Below are positions 35,506 through 46,424 of a DNA stretch of 64,000 nt, in pieces; the stretch's first letter is position 1, and each line of letters opens with the position of its first letter. The notes under the pieces were generated by a model. It was not told where the DNA came from and ran no database searches. It worked only from the letters and a program-made list of their open reading frames with translations. The stretch covers positions 592,001 through 656,000 of the forward strand of contig NC_061867.1 of the NCBI RefSeq assembly GCF_907164915.1, written 5' to 3'. The position numbers were made by a program, and so were the translations under genes. Origin of the DNA: Impatiens glandulifera (taxonomy: Eukaryota; Streptophyta; Magnoliopsida; Ericales; Balsaminaceae).

Positions 35506-36312
35506 TTTTGCTTTTGTACTAATTGAGCTTTTATAAGTGTTTGACACTAGTTCTATGTTTGACTTAATAATTTTATAATATATGATATTTAATTCTTATT
35601 TATATATTGTTCTAATCAATATTGAATAATATGTCCAAATAATTCATTATTAACAAATGAGATCACCTTAAGTGTTCTGGTGAATGAAACCTCATTAAGC
35701 GAAATGAAGTTTTGAATTATTAAAAGTCTATAGTTCGAAATCATCAAATGAACATAGATGATTTTATATGTAACTATATTTTAAGTTGATTGATAGTGTC
35801 AGGTTTCATGGGCTATAGGGACATGGAGGTGTCTAGTCATTTACATATATGTGTATGGAGGATACATGTAAGACAGATCGGCTTAAGAATCTTCACAATT
35901 TGTAGAATTTTAAGTAAAACTATGCTTAGTAGATTCCTCAGACATGAATATGTTATGGTCTCTCTTGATAATTGGTATTTCTTTGACACTATTAAGCACT
36001 TCCGTAAAAGTGAGTTATAAAAACAGTTGTTGGTATTGCTAAAAATTGAGTGGGAGCGATAGTCATACAACACTGGAGAAGTTCTCCTACTTCGTGTATA
36101 ACATGATACATTGGAAAGGAATGGTGTCTCGGCCACTTGAAGGGTAAGAACTGAAAATGAATGGCCATGCTCGGTTAGATTACTTGAATCATCCGTTTTA
36201 TTGACAGTTCGAACTCAAAGTTTAAGAAACATATTTGATAAAGGATATGAATGTCACCATATCATCAAATAAGACATTAAGAGAAAAGGTATCTTATATT
36301 GCACACTTGTTT

Positions 36313-36329
36313 AAGGACAAGTGGGAGAT
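36313..36329 (+). other. Polypurine tract
   Basis: 'aaggacaagtgggagat' immediately precedes the TG that opens the 3' LTR at 36330, the expected place for plus-strand priming. Confidence 0.7.
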
Positions 36330-37230
36330 TGAAGGAAATATATCCTTTAATTTAATGTGCAATGACTAAACCTAGATAGGACAATTAACAGTAATAATTT
36401 AATCTGATTATGTTAGGAGTTGCATTGCTTTGCTAGAAGTCAACTACGATTAATGTGGTTAAACCCATAACTATTATAATTGGGTCCTATGAGGTCACAC
36501 ATTTAGAGTTGGCAGAATAAATTAATGAGAATGAAATCCAATTATTAATAATATATTAGATATTATTAATAATTAGAAATAATATTTTATTTATGAAATA
36601 AAATAATTAACTATGGTAAATTAATTTTGGAAACATGATAGAAATAATATTTTATTTATGAAATAAAATAATTAACCATGGTAAATTGATTATGAAAACA
36701 TGATAGAAATAATATTTTATTTATGAAATAAAATAATTAACCATGGTAAATTGATTATAGAAACATGATATATCAAATTAATTATGAATATAATTTTTAA
36801 AATAGATTTTATTTAGGAAATAAAACGTTTATCATGAATATTAATTGCATAACGGATTAATGCCAAAAAATGGTCTTTTGGTCTTCTTTTGCCCTAACTC
36901 TCTAATTTAATAGCTTAAAATAGGGATCTAGGAGATGGTGAACATGTGATTGAAAAAAAAAACTCATTTTTTCCCATAAATAATTAGATTGCTTCTGTTG
37001 TTCTTTCGTCCTAGCAGTCGAAGTCAACTGAATCTTGACAAGCTCGTGTGGACCAACTAGAGGAGCAACATGTGGGGCTCTCATTCTTTATACTAAAAGA
37101 TATACTAAATTCACGCATCAAAGGTATCACCTTTTCGAAAATGCTTTTAATCGCTAAATTCATGAATATCCTGAATAGATGTTAAGATAGGAGCTTATTT
37201 TCCGTAACATACATCTAATGAATGTCAACA
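36330..37230 (+). repeat. 3' LTR of the copia element
   Basis: The 901-bp LTR begins TGAAGGAAATAT and ends TGTCAACA. It holds three near-perfect ~65-bp tandem units (36576-36770: 'gaaataatattttatttatg', 'aattaaccatggtaaattga'). The 5' LTR has a different arrangement of these units. Confidence 0.88.
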
Positions 37231-38369
37231 TGTTCTGCTCGACAAATGCTTGAAAACCGTTTGAGAACGCATGGCACAATTCGAGTGGAATAATAGACAC
37301 GGTCCACATTTTTTGAATTGAGTTTCGCAGGACAATTCTAGTCTTAGCAATAGGCATGTGTTTCTCAAAGAATTCAGATGGAATGATCTACATTAATTAT
37401 TAAGAGCGGTCAAAACAATATTAAAGATATAATGTGTGGAAAAACATATAAACTCGTGAGATCAGGTTTAATTATGAGTTTGAATCTTCGTCCCACAACA
37501 TTTACAATAACAAAAATATTAAAAATGTGATGTAATCAAATGAATGTTTAATGAACTTACAAGAGTTTGGTTCGTTATTGCATCAAGGGAACGCTGAAAG
37601 AATGGGAACATGGAAGTGAAGAAAGTGCCTTGATTTTTGACGAGTTCACCTATTAGAGGCTCATTTGTAAACTTAATTTAGTAAATAAACACGAAACTGC
37701 AATGAATTTCTTATATGCATAATAAGTACCTCAGAAGCATGTGTTTCGCTTTTTCTTTAGGAATAGTGACATTGACACTTTCATTTTCATGTACTTGGTT
37801 CTTTCCTGAGAGGTGGAACCATTAATGATAGGTGCATTAGCTTTCCTCGGCCTGCCTCGTTTCTTTCTCTCACCTACAACATTTTCACCTATGTTATCAT
37901 TCATGTCGGCCAAGCATGGGCCATTCCCTAGTGGGCGACCAACCGTGCTAGGGGTGAGGGCAGGGACATGTGCCTTTTCAGTCATCGTGACATCGAGCTT
38001 TCTTACGACGAAGCTCATGTTACCCCCCCAATGTTGGAAAAGAAGTATATCTTGATTTTCTACAGAGTTTTCCACAATAAACTTCTTCAAACCATTGGCC
38101 ATGTATAATTTATCATTTTGAGTATCATTTTGAGTCTTGGCTAATTTGACAATCCAATTATTATTGGAATCAGGACCGTGTAGGATAGCAAAGGAATAGG
38201 TTGAAATGTCATTCCCTAAACATTCTTTGGCAAACTTTCTGGGAACTTTCTGTATATATATAATTAATTATATCAATAAATAATAATACACAAACAATAA
38301 ACAATGAAAAAAATAATAAAGAAATAATACAATTTTAACGTGGTTCACCAAGATAATTTTAACTAGACT

Positions 38370-39265
38370 GTGTTTTACTACACTGTTAGAATAATATAAT
38401 TTTACAATAGTAAAATTGTAAGGTGTTTGGTTGAATTGATTTCATATGTATAGTAAAATGAAGCTATAATTTATAGTTTGAAAGGGATATAAGCTAGTAA
38501 TACCCTATACATGTTACAAGAAGGTATTAAAATTTTAATTTATTTTTTAATCTTAATTTTTTAATATTAACATTAATTTGTTTTTTAAAATTTTCATTAA
38601 AGTTTAATTATTTAGCTTTATTTATTTTTAATTTTAGTTTATATTCCTTTTTTTAAATAAACTTATTTTATAAATTTTAATATTTAAAATTTTAAATAAT
38701 TTTAAAATTTATTTATTTTTACAATAAAAAACAAAGTTAACGTTTATTTTATAATTAGTAGTATAAAAATAATAATAATATTATTAACTATAATTATTAT
38801 CTCTTAATCGTTAGTTCAATCATTTAAATTTTTTATATATTATCATTCATATTTAAAAAAAATTATGAAATAATACTAAATATTTATTTTTATATATTAT
38901 TATTAATTTAAAATAATAACGTAATTATATTATTATTTATTTATTTTATATAATATTAATAATATTTAAAGTAATTAAAATAAATTTTATATAACATTAA
39001 AATATCAATAAGGTTAATTAAAAATAATATTAAAAAAATATTTAACAAAGATAAAAAAAAATAAAAATATTATTTTATTCTTATACTTAAATTTTATACT
39101 ATCTACCAATCAAAAAATTATGAACCTATACAATTTATATAATGTCTTATACTTCTAATCAAACAATAATAGTATATATAAATTATATTCTTTTATACCT
39201 CATTACAATTTATACCTCCTTATTATTTATACTCAATATGTTGTACATCATACCAAACGCAGCTT
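38370..39265. mobile_element. Harbinger-like AT-rich element, copy 3 (borders uncertain)
   Basis: The interior and right end match the family at 7578-8320. The left end could be at 38370 ('actgtgttttactaca') or at 38421 ('aggtgtttggttgaattg'). It is absent from the paralogous site near 23400. It is non-coding. Confidence 0.45.
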
Positions 39266-40911
39266 TATAGTATAAGTTATAATATTCACAAGGTAAAAAT
39301 TTAAGTAGAGAAAAACTTCAAATTTTTAAAATGTTTGGTTGTATCTTTAAATAAGTCTCAACTAGTTTAACATTAATATCTTATTGAGAAATCTCCAAAA
39401 TATTATTTGTTAGTTGTAATATTATACTACCACTAAACAATTCAATGTTACTGTTAAGCTTGAAACTATAACTTAACTTTCCGAGTTCTTGATACCAAGA
39501 ATCGGGTTTATGATAGTTGGGACCAAGCGTAGAATTCAATACTCAAGCACAACGGATATAAAATGAGAAGAGAATTCGAGCTTAAGGAGAGAAGAACCAA
39601 AGGTGAGAAGAGAAATACTACTAGAATACACCTAGTAGTCGAAGATAGGGGTCCAAGACCGAGAGAATAACTTAGAGTAACAACTTTCACAAGCTTCAAT
39701 TCATAAACCAAAAAGTGGGGTGGGCATCAGCATTTAAAACGGCTGAATTACCCAAGAGTATTCTGTTACCAATTTGTTACACCAACTTAAAAAATAACAG
39801 AATTCAGTTTGAGAGTGATATAAGAGAAGGGAAACAAAACAAAATTATTCAACAACAAAACATAAATTGACCCATGTGCACCCTAGGACCACCGAGGCCT
39901 TACTTTGTGGACCCTAATAGTTACTTACTCAACACATATACCAATATAAAATTACTTTTACCTAGACTAAATTAGAAATTGAAATTTTTGTTTAAAATAA
40001 GGAAATGTAAATGAAATTATGAGTGTTTTTTTTTATATTTCAGATATATACTTTCCTAAATAAAAAAATTTAATCGAGAGTAAAATTTTGAAAATTGAAA
40101 AACAGACAAAAGAGAAGAAGTTGTTCTAATGAAAAGGATGCCCAACTTGAGATCTAATACAATTATTTTTACCTAATCAATATTTCAAATAATATAATAA
40201 ATCTAAATAAATAAAGTGATGAAAATGATCTTTGCTTTCCTAAAAATAAACTTAGCCTTTAGAAATGAAAACAAAGAAATAATAAAGTTGTTGCATAAGT
40301 TATTATTTTCCATAGTTATAATGTTAAAAAGATAAAAGAGAATGGAAAGTTACTGACAATAGGAAATCAATCCTATATATTCAGTTTACAAAGAGTTGTA
40401 AAATCAACCTTTAAATAAAGAAAACATAACACAGTTCAGTTAATACATCTCCATCTGAAAAGAGAGATTTTCCACAGCCATTTTGTATGAAAGACTTCAA
40501 GTCAATACCCACCATCAATGATTCATGATCTTCACTTATATTCCTTCATCTGAGTCTGACAGAATAATTTATCTGCGTGATCAAAAGAAAAAGAAATGCA
40601 GATCAAGCACAAAATTTATATACACACCATTAGAATCAAACTTCTTTTAAATCTTAAAAGCTATATAATAAACCAAGCTAAAACTTTAGAATGAGCTTTT
40701 TTTCATCGAAAGGAGGTATGAATGAAATCATTTATTGATGAGAAGTATGAGGTAAAACATCTTGTGAGTATAGCTGCTTATTGTGTTTGGTTGCAGAGTG
40801 ATATATACACACTATTTCAACATACAAAATTGACAACAACAAAAATTATTCAAGTATATATCTATCTAGGGGTGATTGAGCAAGCAATCCTCATTCACTT
40901 ATAGAAGAAGA

Positions 40912-40912
<1 letters not shown>

Positions 40913-40963
<51 letters not shown>
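40913..40963. repeat. Compound (CA)n(TA)n microsatellite
   Basis: A CA run followed directly by a TA run, in the 3' flank of F-box-B. Copy A has only a short TA run here (25353-25370). Confidence 0.9.
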
Positions 40964-40968
<5 letters not shown>

Positions 40969-41068
40969 TCATGATCACCTAAACTTCAGGGGAAATCATA
41001 TGAATTATGTAAAAAATAAAACATTTTTTTGTTAAAGAGAATGCAATAAAATAACCAAGAATCTAAGA

Positions 41069-42310
41069 CTACTTTCTTACATCTTCATCAGCCACCTCAG
41101 ATATTGATTTGTTGCTGGCATCATCAGGTGAGACAAGGCTCTCAACATAAGTTGCCACATCAAGGAAATTGCTGAGATTTTGAATGTCGGGTTGTGTAAC
41201 AGTCTTAGTCTCAAGATTATACAACATCAAATCCGAACCAATCAACATAAGCACTTTATTCTTGCTAAAAATAATCAAGGATGCACAATACTTGAAAGTA
41301 TCTATCTCACATTGATAAGATATTGAATACATCTTCGACCAGGACTCTACTTTTCCAAACACCTTCATTACCCATAAATCAATTTTCATCATCTCTTCAA
41401 GGTAAAATAGTTGACATAGTTTTCCATCTAAATTCCCTATATTTAAACCCCAAATAGCCCTCTCCTCCTTCAAATAAACGGGTCGTGAGATTACAGACCA
41501 GGTTTCTTTCGACAAATCAAAAGAGACAATAAGGCCACCAGCTGCTTCCCAGTTAAGCGATCCACTCACATAAGTACACAAAGCATACACCTGACTCCTT
41601 TTATATACATTCTCAATCCTACTCCACAAACCACTCTTTAACCCATAAATCTTTCCTTCAGGCATATAATTCCATTCTATACTATTACTAATTCCTAAAA
41701 GGTAAATAACAACCACCTTATAATCATCATTAACTTCATCATATCCAAACCCATACGAAACAATTCGACCTACATCTATTTCAGTACCATAATGAGGCAG
41801 TCTCTGTGCCTTTCCAGTGCATGGGTTCCATACATATAAGGAAGCTTCCACTGAAAGCAAACTGAGACAAACCAACCCGTTAACTGAACCAATTATCCGA
41901 ACAGATCGGTGTGGGTTCACCCATGGATAATTGAGTCCTGTAATAGATGATTCTCCATTCATAACAGATGACATAGAACAGAATTTCACATCAAAACGAG
42001 GAAAAGCAGTTTTCATAATAAGCCTATGGCTTGCATGATCCTTGTTTTGTATGTTACCTTTCAGATGGGCTTTAACAAATGCTGGATCAGATATCAAAAT
42101 GCGCCAGGATTTGCAGACGGACTTAAATCGGCTGAGTGATTTGACTGGCAGTTTGATTAGGATGTCTGAAATGATTTCTTCTGGAAGGGAGACTGCGAGA
42201 TAGATGAAATCAGAGTCTGCGGCTGCGGCGGCGGTGGAGCTTTCTTGAATGATCTTGCCCCGGTTTCTCCACCTCCTTCGATCCTTAAAAGGATCGCTGT
42301 TGATGACCAT
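41069..42310 (-). CDS. F-box protein with FBA (type 1) domain, copy B
   Basis: A single-exon gene of 413 residues, the tandem duplicate of the gene at 25475-26722. The F-box (LPEEIISDILIKLPVKSLSR and on to ISDPAFVKAHL) is unchanged at the protein level, as expected for SKP1 binding. Differences cluster in the FBA region, which would contact the substrate. An Ala-rich stretch near residue 25 is longer (STAAAAADSD), and three residues are missing after VNGLVCL. The frame is open with no lesion, and the same TGA/ATG positions and upstream minisatellite are kept. It is presumably an SCF substrate receptor; the target is unknown. Confidence 0.92.
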   Translation of the reverse strand: MVINSDPFKDRRRWRNRGKIIQESSTAAAAADSDFIYLAVSLPEEIISDILIKLPVKSLSRFKSVCKSWRILISDPAFVKAHLKGNIQNKDHASHRLIMKTAFPRFDVKFCSMSSVMNGESSITGLNYPWVNPHRSVRIIGSVNGLVCLSLLSVEASLYVWNPCTGKAQRLPHYGTEIDVGRIVSYGFGYDEVNDDYKVVVIYLLGISNSIEWNYMPEGKIYGLKSGLWSRIENVYKRSQVYALCTYVSGSLNWEAAGGLIVSFDLSKETWSVISRPVYLKEERAIWGLNIGNLDGKLCQLFYLEEMMKIDLWVMKVFGKVESWSKMYSISYQCEIDTFKYCASLIIFSKNKVLMLIGSDLMLYNLETKTVTQPDIQNLSNFLDVATYVESLVSPDDASNKSISEVADEDVRK

Positions 42311-42390
42311 TGTTGAAGAACTGGGAATCGATTGAGAGCGGCTAGGGTTTGGAGGAAGTAAAATGAATTATCAATTAGGGTACTCGTATA

Positions 42391-42610
42391 TATTCAATCT
42401 GGATCAATCTGACACGTTTCATAGTTCATATTCATTAGAATCAATCGGTAGTAGGTCATTTGGATCAATCTGAAACCATTTGATAGTTCATATTCAATAG
42501 AATCAATCGGTAGCAGGTCATTTGGATCAATCTGACACGTTTCATAGTTCATATTCAATAGACTCGATCAGTAGCAAGTCATTTGGATCAATCTGACATG
42601 TTTCATAGTT
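42391..42610. repeat. ~62-bp minisatellite upstream of F-box-B
   Basis: The counterpart of the array at 26811-27025, with about the same number of units and near-identical sequence apart from a few substitutions ('gactcgatcagtagcaag'). Confidence 0.85.
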
Positions 42611-44562
42611 ATTTTCATGTTCATGCGCTGAATTTACTTTTTTTTTCTTTTTTTTTATTGAATAAAAAAATGAATATGTTTACCAATTATCATGTAATAG
42701 AACACAAACATTATCAAATTAGTTTTTCGTGCTTAAAAAATAAAAAATAAGTTAACTAATTAAACGGTAAAAATTGGTTTATAATTTTTTCGCGCTAAAT
42801 TTATTGATTAGTAAAGATATATTTACAAAGTATCAAAATCTAAAATTAAAATTTTGATTGTAAATATATTTTTGTAAAAAAAACATAACACTTTCAAACT
42901 AGTTTTCGCAATTCAAAAATAAGCTAATTAACTAAATTAATGGTGTGATTTCAACCGTTTCAAGCAGGGTAATGTTTTATCGCTAAATTTACTATTTTCG
43001 GCCGAATGATTGAATACAAATTCTCTTACATTTAGTTACAAAGTACCGAAGTGTACAAATCTTCAGATTTGATATTGAGGAACAAAGATTTTGGTTGTAA
43101 ATGTATTTTTGTAAAAAGTCATTAACAATATTAAATTAGTTTTTCGCATTTCAAAAACAAGTTAACTTTTAACGGTAAAAAGTGTTGTTTCCGTTGTTGG
43201 AGACATGATAATGTTCCGATGCCAAATTTACTATTTTCGATAAGAGGATTGAGTTAAGATTTTTCAGATTTGATATTAAAAAAAAAGTTTTGATTGTGAA
43301 TGTATTTATGTAAAAAAAAACATAAATATTATCAAATTAGTTATTCGCACTTAACAACAAAACTAACTAATTTAATTATAGAGTTTGTTTCAACTCTTGT
43401 AAATGTACAATACATCTTAATTTAAAAAATACTAGAGTAATGCTGGTGCAATATGCATGTATTCAAGTAATTATCATAATTATTCTTTTTAAATAAATAT
43501 CTTAATTAGAAAAACATAGATTAGCATAACAACAGACAAATCAAAACGAAATATAAGATATAATCAAATTTCTCTATTCTCATAAGTGACGTGGATTATA
43601 TTAATCTAACTCTTATAGTTAAAATCACATATTAGATGAAATATATAAAAAAAATACATTATGTCACAAAAATAAAACTATTCTAAATCTAGCTTTAAGC
43701 TCTAATTAGCATGTGTATATAAAACACGTCTACATTAACGAATAATAATACATCCCCTCTCGAAATTTAAATATTTTAAAAAAGAAAGCTAATACATTAA
43801 TAAACTTGAGAAGAGAGAAAATTATACTATACAAAACAATAATAATTAAACTAAATTATTTCTCTTTTCAATACTAATCTATTAGTTGAAATGGTTTGAC
43901 ATAAAAATTATGTATTAAAATAGAGTGGTTAAAAGATAATTGTAAATAGAAAGAAATGAACATACCAACATGTCTAATTTGTTCTATATGATATTATAAA
44001 AGTTGAAGCATAACTCCATAATGAATTGAGTGAGTAAAAATATGTCTCCCTCCCTCAAAATGAATGAAAACATATGAAATTGCAAATCAAGAAAAAGAGT
44101 GGAAATATGAAATAGACAACTTAGTTTGTATAGAAATAATTTGATGTAAGGTGAGATAAAAATAATTATGGCTGAAAAAATTAAATTTGGATTGACATTT
44201 TACACTTAAAAAGAGGTCACATTTGATATCTTAAAGTTTTGAAAAAACAACACTAACCAACACTAATAAAATTACTTATTTATACTCTAAAATATGTTAA
44301 GAGTAAATATATTAATAACACACAAAAAAAATGAAATAAGTAATTAAGATAACATTTCTTTGAATAGAATTCCAAACCTTATCATAAAACATAATAATAA
44401 AATATCTTTGGTCTAATATTGAGAAACAATCCATACCAAAATAAAATCAGATAGAGTTTTGTAAATGAACGATATCAAATCTTACCAACGACAATAACAA
44501 TAAACTTAGTCTTCATAACTGAGGAGTCCATAAAAACAAACCTTACCAACGACAATAACATC
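42611..44562. other. Intergenic DNA between F-box-B and B3-C
   Basis: AT-rich, mostly homologous to 27030-28800 and then to the 3' flank shared by all B3 copies (from about 44213). About 330 bp near 43735-44070 have no match in copy A. No gene is seen. Confidence 0.5.
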
Positions 44563-45945
44563 TTAGGGTAGTCCATAAAAGAAATGGACCTGCATCATGT
44601 TACTCTCCACAAGCTCAAATACGCACGTATCACCCGACTTGAGATTGTTCTGCTCGACAAATGCTTGAAAACCGTTTGAGAACGCATGGTATGATCCGAG
44701 TGGAATAATAGACACGGTCCACATTTTTTTATCTGAGTTTCGCAGGACAATGCTAGTCTTAGCAATAGGCATGTGTTTCTCAAAGAATTCAGATGGAATG
44801 ATCTACATGAATTATTAAGAGCTGTCAAAACAATATTAAAGATATAATGTTTGGAAAAACACATAAATTTGTGACATCAGGTTTAATTATAAGTTCGAAT
44901 TTTCATCCCACAACATTTAAAATAACAAAAATATTAAAAATGTGATGTAATCAAATGAATGTTTAATGAACTTACAAGAGTTTGGTTCGTGGCACCAAGG
45001 GAACGCTGAAAGAATGGGAACATGGAAGTGAAGAAAGTGCCTTGATTTTTGACGAGTTCACCTATTAGAGGCTCATTTGTAAACTTAATTTAGTAAATAA
45101 ACACGAAATTGCAATGAATTTCTTATATGCATAATAAGTACCTCGGAAGCATGTGTTTCGCTTTTTTGGAGGAACAATGACATTGACACTTTCATTTTCA
45201 TGCACTTGGTTCTTTCCCGATATACGAGAGGTGGAACCATCAACGATAGGTGCATTAGCTTTCCTCGGCCTGCCTCGTTTCTTTCTCTCATCTACAACAT
45301 TTTCACCAGTGTTATTATTCATGTCGGCCAAGCTTGGGCCATTCCCTAGTGGGCGACAAACCGCTCTAGGGGTGAGGGCAGGGACATGGACATGTGCCTT
45401 TTCAGTCATCGTGACATCGAGCTTTCTTACGACGAAGCTCATGTTACCCCAATGTTGGAAAAGAAGTATATCTTGATTTTCAACAGAGTTTTCCACAATA
45501 AACTTCTTCAAACCTTCGGCCATGAATAATTTATCATTTTGGGTCTTGGCTAGTTGGACAGTCCAATTATTATTGACATCAGGACTGTGTAGGATAGCAG
45601 AGGAATAGGTTGAAATGTCATTCCCTAAACATTCTTTCACAAACTTTCTGGGAACTTTCTGTACATATATAATTAATTATATCAATAAATAATAATACAC
45701 AAACAACAAACAATGGAAAAAACCAAGTTTATAACACCAAATTATATTAAATTAAACTCAATGGTGTCTCATTTCTATCATAACTAATCTACAAAATGAA
45801 ATATCTTCTAATACAAAATTGAAAGAAGATATATATTCAAATTGAACAGTTACAAATAAATAAATATATAACATACCAAAAGATCTAACTTATTATCCGA
45901 TATGAGTCTACAAAAGCTTGATTTCGGATGACCAGAAAGCTCCAT
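44563..45945 (-). CDS. B3-domain (REM-like) DNA-binding protein with AT-hook, copy C
   Basis: Four minus-strand exons fit together in frame: 45877-45945, 45142-45658, 44976-45040 and 44563-44802, giving about 296 residues. Exon 1 encodes MELSGHPKSSF...DNKLDLL. Exon 2 completes the first B3 domain (KVPRKFVKECLG..., WTVQLAKTQNDKLFMAEGL, NQDILLFQHWG.MSFVVRKL) and adds an AT-hook (RKKRGRPRKANAP). Exons 3-4 form a second B3 domain (FTSMFPFFQRSLG, IIPSEFFEKHMPIAKTSIVL, NNLKSGDTCVFELVES). Donors GTATGT, GTACTT and GTAAGT and AG acceptors are all present. Two B3 domains in a short protein is the REM-type layout, a plant nuclear DNA-binding family often linked to reproductive development. The AT-hook suggests AT-rich target DNA. 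A run of six A at the end of exon 2 is one base shorter than in copies A and B, and only this length joins exon 3 in frame. Confidence 0.72.
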
Positions 45946-46424
45946 GATCGATTTGCTTGGGATTGACCACCAAACGAATGTGAGATCTCGAAATATGTTT
46001 GAAGTAAAATGATTTGTTTTCTTTTACACAGAAAATCAATTTCTATTTTATCAAAAAGGTATTTTTTTTAAATAAAAATTATTTACTTTTTGGGTAATTA
46101 ATTAATTTGCTTCAATATTCTCTAAATATAAAATATATTTTTGACTAATTAATTAATTTATTTCTTTATACTCCAAAACTTGTAGATTGTAAGAATCTTA
46201 AATAATAATATAAAATAAGAAAAATAAAGAACTTTTGTTTAAATAGAATTATCATGAATAAACTTTTTGGGTAATATAATTATATAATGTCCTTTTCATT
46301 ATACAAAATTATTATTTTTTAAAATATTATATAATGTCCTTATACATTTGAAACCTTAGTTAATTACCTTTACAAATGACAAGTACTACAAATAACTAAT
46401 GTAAAACATGACTCTATTTAGACT
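45946..46424. other. Upstream region of B3-C
   Basis: Probable 5' UTR and promoter of B3-C, AT-rich with 'attaattaatttattt' runs. No separate gene is seen. Confidence 0.35.

Larger units (their letters stand above)
29230..37230 (+). mobile_element. Ty1-copia LTR retrotransposon, complete but dead
   Basis: An ~8-kb element with LTRs at both ends, a tRNA-iMet primer-binding site just after the 5' LTR (TGGTATCAGAGC, 30127-30138) and a purine-rich tract before the 3' LTR (36313-36329). Coding order on the plus strand is gag (from 31051, NGTNFLDWERNLRIILRSEG), zinc knuckle (about 31798-31845), integrase (about 32760-33500), reverse transcriptase (YVDD at 34524-34535) and RNase H (35110-35505). 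Integrase before RT defines Copia. Flanks TATTC (29225-29229) and TGTTC (37231-37235) are a 5-bp target duplication with one mismatch. Many stops and frameshifts break gag and pol, for example a stop inside the CCHC knuckle. A plastid-derived insert at about 31921-32355 replaces part of the protease region. It cannot move autonomously. Confidence 0.93.
29145..38249 (-). pseudogene. B3-domain (REM-like) gene copy B, split by a retrotransposon
   Basis: The C-terminal part of the second B3 domain (29145-29229) is separated from the rest (37236-38249) by a complete Ty1-copia element. The pieces join exactly at 'gagattattc|tgctcgac', a contiguous site in copies A and C. The first B3 exon and AT-hook lie at 37732-38249. 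Besides the insertion there is an 8-bp loss near 37812 relative to copy C (in the codons after GSTS), shifting the frame, and an in-frame 12-bp duplication near 38120. As in copy A, the small first exon is missing. It is a non-functional member of the array. Confidence 0.85.
38276..41068. other. Intergenic DNA between B3-B and F-box-B
   Basis: 38370-39265 is an AT-rich insertion whose right end (TACCAAACGCAGC) and interior ('atacaatttatataatgtct') resemble the Harbinger-like elements at 7578 and 14198. From 39285 the sequence matches the F-box-A 3' region, interrupted at about 39445-39925 by an insert with 'gggaccaagcgtagaattca' and 'gcaccctaggaccaccgagg' that is absent from copy A. No gene is seen. 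Confidence 0.5.

Noticed and set aside
40722..40904. 60-codon ORF in the F-box-B 3' flank
   Set aside because: The paralogous sequence at 25139 has a different frame structure after a few codons, so there is no sign of protein conservation.
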